Below, in pieces: positions 5,001 to 6,443 of a DNA stretch of 6,443 nucleotides. Location of the stretch: contig JACCUS010000020.1 in the NCBI GenBank assembly GCA_013811715.1, positions 1-6,443 of the forward strand. The letters run 5' to 3'. The notes beneath the pieces were generated by a model. It was not told the DNA's origin. It saw only the letters and a list, made by a program, of their open reading frames with translations, and made no database searches. This stretch comes from Nocardioidaceae bacterium. GTDB taxonomy: Bacteria > Actinomycetota > Actinomycetes > Propionibacteriales > Nocardioidaceae. Position numbers and translations under genes: made by a program. Position 1 is the stretch's first letter. Each line of letters opens with the position of its first letter.

Positions 5001-5969
5001 ATGACGCCAGCCACCGCAGTCGCACCACCAAGAGATGAACTGGAGGCTATCTCCCAAGACACCCTTGGGGGGGACCAGCAGTCGATGACCGAGCGCGTCA
5101 TTCTCGGGGTTTTCATCGCATTGCCGTTCGTGGCGCTCGTCGCCGCGGTTCCGATCGCTTGGGGAGGCTGGCTCGGCTGGTCCGACGTCATCATCGCGTT
5201 CGTGATGTACGCAATCACCGGGCACGGCATCACCGTCGGTTTCCACCGGTACTTCACACACAAGGCCTTCAAGCCCAACCGAGCGTTGAAGATCGTTCTC
5301 GCGGTCGCCGGCTCGATGGCGATCCAGGGGCCGGTGGTGCGCTGGGTGGCCGACCACCGCAAGCACCACAAGTTCTCCGACCGGGAAGGCGACCCGCACT
5401 CCCCGTGGCGCTACGGCGAGACGGTTCCCGCGCTGGTCAAGGGCCTCTTCTACGCGCACATGGGCTGGCTGTTCGACGTCGAGCAGACGTCGCAGCGCCA
5501 GTACGCCCCCGACCTGCTGAAGGACCGCGACCTCGTGTTCATCTCGCGCATCTTCCCGGGACTGGTGGGCGTCTCGATGGCGCTGCCCCTCGTCGTCGGC
5601 GGCCTCTGGACCATGTCGTGGCAAGGCGCCCTGACAGCCTTCTTCTGGGGGTCGCTGGTCCGGGTCGGTCTGCTGCACCACGTGACCTGGTCGATCAACT
5701 CGATCTGCCACGCCGTCGGTGAACAGCCCTTCAAGTCCCGCGACAGGTCCGGCAACGTGTGGTGGCTCGCGATCCCCTCGATGGGCGAGTCCTGGCACAA
5801 CCTGCATCACGCCGACCCGACCTGCGCTCGACACGGGGTGATGAGAGGCCAGCTCGACACCTCGGCCCGCATCATCTGGGCGCTGGAGAAGCTCGGCTGG
5901 GTAACGGCAGTGCGCTGGCCCGTCAAGGAGCGCCTGCAGGCCAAGCGCGTCCAGACCAGCGGCGTCTAG
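5001..5969 (+). CDS. Membrane acyl-CoA (stearoyl-CoA type) delta-9 desaturase
   Basis: This di-iron membrane enzyme introduces a cis double bond, probably at delta-9, into saturated fatty acyl-CoA, giving the oleate or palmitoleate type acyls that tune membrane fluidity. The 322-residue protein has the three histidine boxes HRYFTH (82-87), HRKHH (119-123) and HNLHH (266-270). It also has the further conserved LLHHVTWSINSICH segment (224-237), with His226/227 and His237. Hydrophobic segments lie at about 33-53, 61-80, 97-110, 184-202 and 208-227, and the first 30 residues are polar and cytoplasmic. The ATG at 5001 follows an AAAGGGATGG region with about 9 nt spacing; the next Met (29) is less likely. 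The enzyme needs electrons from a reductase/ferredoxin pair, and none is encoded here. A TetR gene follows after 8 nt and a palindromic operator precedes it, implying repression by that protein. DesA3-type is the closest known class; chain-length preference cannot be read. Confidence 0.93.
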   Translation: MTPATAVAPPRDELEAISQDTLGGDQQSMTERVILGVFIALPFVALVAAVPIAWGGWLGWSDVIIAFVMYAITGHGITVGFHRYFTHKAFKPNRALKIVLAVAGSMAIQGPVVRWVADHRKHHKFSDREGDPHSPWRYGETVPALVKGLFYAHMGWLFDVEQTSQRQYAPDLLKDRDLVFISRIFPGLVGVSMALPLVVGGLWTMSWQGALTAFFWGSLVRVGLLHHVTWSINSICHAVGEQPFKSRDRSGNVWWLAIPSMGESWHNLHHADPTCARHGVMRGQLDTSARIIWALEKLGWVTAVRWPVKERLQAKRVQTSGV

Positions 5970-5977
5970 ATGTCCGG

Positions 5978-6443
5978 GTGACCGACGCCAAGCGGACGCG
6001 CAGCCCACGGACGCGCATGACGAGCGCAGAGCGCCGCGAGCAGTTGATCGAGATCGCCCGGGCGTTGTTCGCCGAGCGCGGGTTTGAGGGTACGTCGATC
6101 GAGGAGGTCGCCGCCCGCGCCGAGGTGTCCAAACCGATCGTGTACGAGCACTTCGGCGGCAAGGAGGGCCTGTACGCGGTCGTGGTCGACCGGGAGGTGC
6201 AGCAGCTGCTGACGATGATGCGCTCGTCGTTGACCGCCGGGCACCCCCGCGAGCTACTCGAACAGGCGGCCTTCGCGCTGCTCGACTACATCGAGCAGTC
6301 CTCTGACGGCTTCCGGATCCTGGTCCGCGACTCCCCTATCGGCTCCGAGACCGGGTCGTTCGTCTCGATCATCGGCGACATCGCCTCGCGCGTGGAACAC
6401 ATCCTCGCCGAGGAGTTCCTCGGCCGAGGCTTCGACGCGAAAT
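5978..6443 (+). CDS. TetR/AcrR-family transcriptional regulator (3' end outside window)
   Basis: The visible 155 residues show a basic N-terminal arm (TDAKRTRSPRTR) and the TetR DNA-binding domain: ERREQLIEIARALFAERGFEGTSIEEVAARAEVSKPIVYEHFGGKEGLYAVVVD, with the helix-turn-helix at about 39-59. A helical ligand domain starts near residue 72 and is cut off by the window edge. The GTG at 5978 is chosen because it lies 8 nt after the desaturase stop, keeps the basic arm, and overlaps the stop of a three-codon ATG frame (5970-5981). No good Shine-Dalgarno sequence precedes it, and the ATG at 6017 remains possible. Spacing suggests one transcript with the desaturase, so it probably represses its own operon through the palindromes at 4929-4959 in response to acyl-CoA. 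In M. tuberculosis a TetR gene (Rv1019) occupies the matching place between glmU and mfd; orthology is likely but unproven. Confidence 0.9.
   Translation, partial: MTDAKRTRSPRTRMTSAERREQLIEIARALFAERGFEGTSIEEVAARAEVSKPIVYEHFGGKEGLYAVVVDREVQQLLTMMRSSLTAGHPRELLEQAAFALLDYIEQSSDGFRILVRDSPIGSETGSFVSIIGDIASRVEHILAEEFLGRGFDAK

Noticed and set aside
4740..6008. 422-codon minus-strand open frame opposite the desaturase
   Set aside because: It runs through the tRNA-spacer region and is antisense to a desaturase with all histidine boxes intact. It has no recognisable domain or start signal.

Overview
The window is high-GC DNA with GTG starts, overlapping stop/start codons and actinobacterial housekeeping genes. 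The protein sequences look most like the Nocardioides group (order Propionibacteriales), although that placement is from memory. The left edge cuts off the end of an hsp20 gene and the right edge cuts off a tetR gene.

Layout, left to right. (1) Positions 1-790 hold a divergent pair: a small heat shock protein (Hsp20/alpha-crystallin, minus strand, C-terminus outside the window) and a 104-residue HspR-like MerR regulator (plus strand). The 136 nt between them carry a strong sigma70-type promoter reading into hsp20 and two interrupted palindromes. (2) Positions 778-4777 hold a minus-strand block, read right to left: tRNA-Gln(UUG), glmU, prs, the ribosomal protein bL25 gene (CTC form) and pth. 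glmU/prs and bL25/pth each share 4 nt at their stop/start junctions. The tRNA ends 19 nt before the glmU start. A separate promoter for bL25-pth is possible in the 118-nt gap behind prs. (3) Positions 4778-5000 form a 223-nt divergent spacer. Next to the desaturase it carries an array of interleaved TACG/CGTA palindromes. (4) Positions 5001-6443 hold a membrane acyl-CoA delta-9 desaturase and, 8 nt behind it, a TetR/AcrR regulator that runs off the window.

The minus-strand block combines UDP-GlcNAc synthesis for peptidoglycan (GlmU), PRPP synthesis for nucleotides and some amino acids (Prs), a ribosomal protein of the 5S rRNA region (bL25) and recycling of peptidyl-tRNA (Pth). It matches the order I recall from Mycobacterium tuberculosis (pth, rplY, lpqT, prsA, glmU, then a divergent TetR gene and mfd). 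The differences here are the absence of lpqT, a desaturase placed between glmU and the TetR gene, and a heat-shock pair abutting pth.

No mobile element, CRISPR array or obviously new multi-gene system is visible. The parts most worth following up are regulatory: the hsp20/hspR spacer, the desaturase operator with its probable TetR ligand, and the tRNA-Gln/glmU junction.
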